Both the position numbers and the translations under genes were made by a program. From NCBI GenBank assembly GCA_036768485.1, contig JAVLUZ010000145.1, positions 19,532,706-19,596,705 on the forward strand: a DNA stretch of 64,000 nucleotides, in the 5' to 3' direction. This document shows positions 61,363 to 64,000 of the stretch, piece by piece. This stretch comes from Mermis nigrescens. Taxonomy: Eukaryota > Nematoda > Enoplea > Mermithida > Mermithidae. Within the stretch, counting starts at the first letter, position 1; each line of letters opens with the position of its first letter. The notes beneath the pieces were generated by a model, which did no database searches, was not told the DNA's origin, and saw nothing but the letters and a program-made list of their open reading frames with translations.

Positions 61363-61626
61363 CATACGTGGGCAGCAAGGAAATTCTGGGCGGGGGGGTG
61401 CAAGATTTTTTGAAGGTCGAAAAATGGCCTTAAAAATGGTGGTATGGCGATAAAAACACCATTTTTCGACGTTTCTCATCAAGCACTATCCATTGGCATC
61501 AAAAAAATTGCGAAAAAAACGAAAAAAATTTTCAAAAATTGAATTCTGGGGGGATATTTTGATTTCTGGGGGTATTTTGGTTTCTGGGGGAATGCATACC
61601 CCTCGAACCCCCCACGTCCAGGTGTG
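61363..61626 (+). mobile_element. family A hAT-like MITE, copy 16, in LINE reverse transcriptase
   Basis: CATACGTGGGCAGC to CCACGTCCAGGTGTG with exact 8-bp TSD ACTTAGAC (61355-61362, 61627-61634). It separates the FADD block from the KCQVLYFG block of the LINE, so it is younger than the LINE. Confidence 0.93.
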
Positions 61627-62965
61627 ACTTAGACCATTTGATAATATCAGTAAGAAGTTTTTGTAAAAGAAAAAATCCACTGATTCAGCATATATTTTAA
61701 TATCATCCGCAAACAGCACAATTTTTGTTTTTTCACTAATGCGAAGGTTTGTAATATCATTAATGTAAAGTAAGAATAAAACAGGTCCCATGACACTCCC
61801 CTGTGGAACACCACTAAGTACATTTCCCGGTATTGAGACTGTATTATCAAGCTTAACACTCTGAGTACGATTAGTCAAAAAATCATAAATCCATTTTATG
61901 AGATTATCACACAGTCCATACTTAAATAATTTAAAAATTAACTTAGAACTTGAAACGGAATCAAAAGCTTTTTGAAAGTCCAAATAAATGGAATCGATTG
62001 TATCTTTATTATCTAAATTTTTGATAATATAATCAGTGTAACAAAGTAGCTGTGATTCACATGATTTTTTCGGTAAAAAGCCAAATTGGTATTTTGATAA
62101 GAAATTGTAATGCAGGATATACGTCATGATCTTATCTTTAATTATATTCTCCAATAATCGGCATGAAACACAAGTAAGTGAAACAGGTCTATAGTTATCA
62201 GGTGAAGCGGGGTCATTTTTTAAAAATGGGTACTACAAGAGCATGTTTCCAGATTTTAGGTAACTTAGAAGTTAAAAGAGATATTGAAATATCTTTTTTA
62301 ATGGATTTATTAAAGAATAAGCCAGTTTTTTAAACGAAATTGGTGCAAGATTGTCAGGTCCAACTGAAAAAGACGATTTAAATTTCTTGATAGATTTTAA
62401 AACTGATTCATCATTAATATAATCGATAAAAGTCAAATTTAATTTGCTAGATACATTAATATCAATAGTGTCAGGACAAAAACCATCATCAATAGTGAAA
62501 ACTGAGCAAAAATGTTTATTAAGTAATTCCACTTTTGCATAGGAATCAAATTGAAAAATATTATTACTATCTTTTTATTAATAATATTTACTGGCTGATA
62601 CTTTAAATTACAGTTTATGTACCCAATAATGTAAAACGTGCACGCAAATAGAAATATATGAGAACAACATGGGAGTATTGAATGTTATACTTATACGTTC
62701 TATAAGATCTAATGCATGACACGTGGTTACTGGTACATACAAAAAATAAAAATCAGATGAAATTGAAGAGCTAAATAAACAAAAATTGGCATTGGTGTAG
62801 CTGGTTCACATATGTATTAAGATGGCCATGTTATCAGTAAGAATACAGCAAGTAGTATCCGGTGAAAGCTGCCACTTAACTGCTTTGATTTAAGTCAAGT
62901 CGAAAACAAATAAGACAGTCCTAGGATTTTTCCAGTAGATTCATGTGACTGACCAAAATGTTGGT

Positions 62966-63070
62966 GCCAGCGTTTAAAATAAGTCTAAGTAATGGGATGC
63001 AACTCGCGTCGCTCGCTTTGCTCGCTCTGCTCGTTGCATCCCATTACTCAGGCTTATTTTAAAAGCTGGC
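62966..63070. repeat. strong hairpin, 38-nt arms
   Basis: GCCAGCGTTTAAAATAAGTC..AATGGGATGCAAC pairs with GTTGCATCCCATTACTCAGG..GCTGGC with three mismatches; the 29-nt loop is TCGCTCGCTTTGCTCGCTC-like. Confidence 0.85.
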
Positions 63071-63169
63071 ACCAACATATTGACCAGTCCATGATACTAA
63101 GCCCAAGCCTAATCAGCTGGTAAATCAACGCAAAACATTACAAATACCATGCAATCATTCTCGAAATAA

Positions 63170-63241
63170 CCAGCGTTAGTCAATTGGTTATGGTTCTGGG
63201 CTTTAAAGCAAGAGGTCCACGTTTTGAATTCGACTGCCAGC
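63170..63241 (+). tRNA. tRNA-like sequence (degenerate)
   Basis: GTTAGTCAATTGGTTATGG resembles an A box and D loop, and GTTTTGAATTCGAC resembles a decayed B box, at tRNA spacing. The anticodon stem is imperfect, so a pseudogene or SINE head is more likely than a gene. Confidence 0.3.
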
Positions 63242-63424
63242 AACTTTCTCTACGTTTCCTCAGATGCTAACGACTGTACACATACGCCCTTATAATAGTG
63301 ATTATGTTAATACATATGTGAACCAGCTACACGAATGCCCAAAAATTTGCGAAACTTGTCAAATAAATGCAAAAAAGAAAAGTGTATTAGTAAGTAAAGC
63401 CAAGGCGTACAGGCAGTGCACTTA

Positions 63425-64000
63425 CATAGGGTAAAGGTAAAATCCGGAAATGGAAATGGAAAATGGGTACAAGCTGGAAATGGAAATGGAAAAATGGGTA
63501 AAAGCTGGAAAATAGAAAATGGAAATGGAAAATTTTCCATTTCCTTTTATTTTTAATGGGAAATGGTTCATTTTCAAAATTTCCAATCGTTTATGTAAAA
63601 CTCATGTCGTTTCTCATAAAATTTCTCTATTTTTGAAGAAATTTCGAAAGCTGTAATTAAAAATGGAAAAGTCTACAAAAAACGAAAAAAAACGAAAAAT
63701 TGTTCATTTTTCGTCTTTTCACCAAAAATTCTCACTTTTGAAAGAATTGACCTTCCAGATATCGAAAAACGTTTTCACTTCGACTACAACAATTTCGTCA
63801 CAGGTGAAAATTGCCAGAAAATGGAAAAATAGGGTAAAACCCGGAAATGGAAAATGGAAAATGGAAAATTTCCATTTCCTCCATTTTCAACGGAATTAGT
63901 TAATTTTCGAAATTTTCGGTCATAAATGTCGAAATCATAAATTTCTCACCAAATTTATTTATTCTTAAAGAAATTTCAAAAAGCGCAACTAAAAATGGAA
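63425..64000. repeat. GGAAATGGAAAATGG repeat block
   Basis: Same low-complexity material as 44.09-44.85 kb: AAATCCGGAAATGGAAAATG, ATGGGTAAAAGC and TTTTCCATTTCC. Runs to the window end. Confidence 0.75.

Larger units (their letters stand above)
62786..63341. repeat. family L repeat, inverted pair with hairpin core
   Basis: GGCATTGGTGTAGCTGGTTCACATATGTATTAA (62786-62824) is inverted at 63307-63341. The left part matches 45330-45626 in reverse. Inside are the 38-nt hairpin at 62966-63070 and a tRNA-like stretch. Confidence 0.6.

Overview
The window is nuclear DNA of an invertebrate animal: AT-rich, intron-bearing and dominated by transposable elements. Signs of this are spliced exons with GT..AG borders, an animal-type ZRANB2 gene, CR1/Jockey-type LINEs with microsatellite tails, Tc1/mariner-like elements with TA target duplications, and very many short hAT-like elements with 8-bp target-site duplications (TSDs). 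The exact lineage cannot be read from the sequence. The cysteine-rich secreted gene at the left looks ecdysozoan or nematode-like to me, but that is only an impression. No bacterial operon, CRISPR array or virus was seen.

Layout. 0-9.4 kb (+ strand): a three-exon secreted cysteine-rich protein gene (955-6371, 265 aa, all splice phases agree), then a second candidate gene (exons near 7493-7698 and 9202-9373) with an in-frame TAG just after the only phase-compatible acceptor. 7.9-11.9 kb: a decayed satellite built around GTGTAAAG. 12.2-27.2 kb: no confident gene; a stack of mobile elements, including a 762-bp element with 171-bp inverted repeats, a TRIM-like LTR pair inside a Tc1-like element, and a 2.0-kb hAT carrying a GC-rich ~174-bp minisatellite. 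27.8-41.1 kb (- strand): the best gene of the window, a ZRANB2 ortholog (SR-like splicing factor with two RanBP2-type zinc fingers, an acidic segment and an RS domain) in six recognisable exons. Its introns hold foldback elements, MITEs, a (TA)n tract and two tandem arrays that end exactly at 3' splice sites. 41.3-50.2 kb: more MITEs, foldbacks and low-complexity repeats. 50.3-51.3 kb: a hAT transposase 3' fragment broken by two TA-flanked MITEs. 52.1-56 kb and 59.9-62.6 kb: two degenerate LINEs (- strand), with a nested element complex between them. 62.8-64 kb: repeats and a tRNA-like stretch.

Most interesting: (1) a ~37-bp tandem array upstream of the ZRANB2 RS-domain exon in which the real acceptor is one unit and most other units carry a look-alike acceptor followed by a stop codon, a possible poison-acceptor array in a splicing-factor gene; (2) a MITE whose 8-bp target duplication is the 5' splice site of the secreted-protein gene; (3) a GC-rich palindrome (GGCGCGAAGCGCC) kept inside several otherwise different element families; (4) nested insertions whose empty sites can be read from paralogous copies in the same window.
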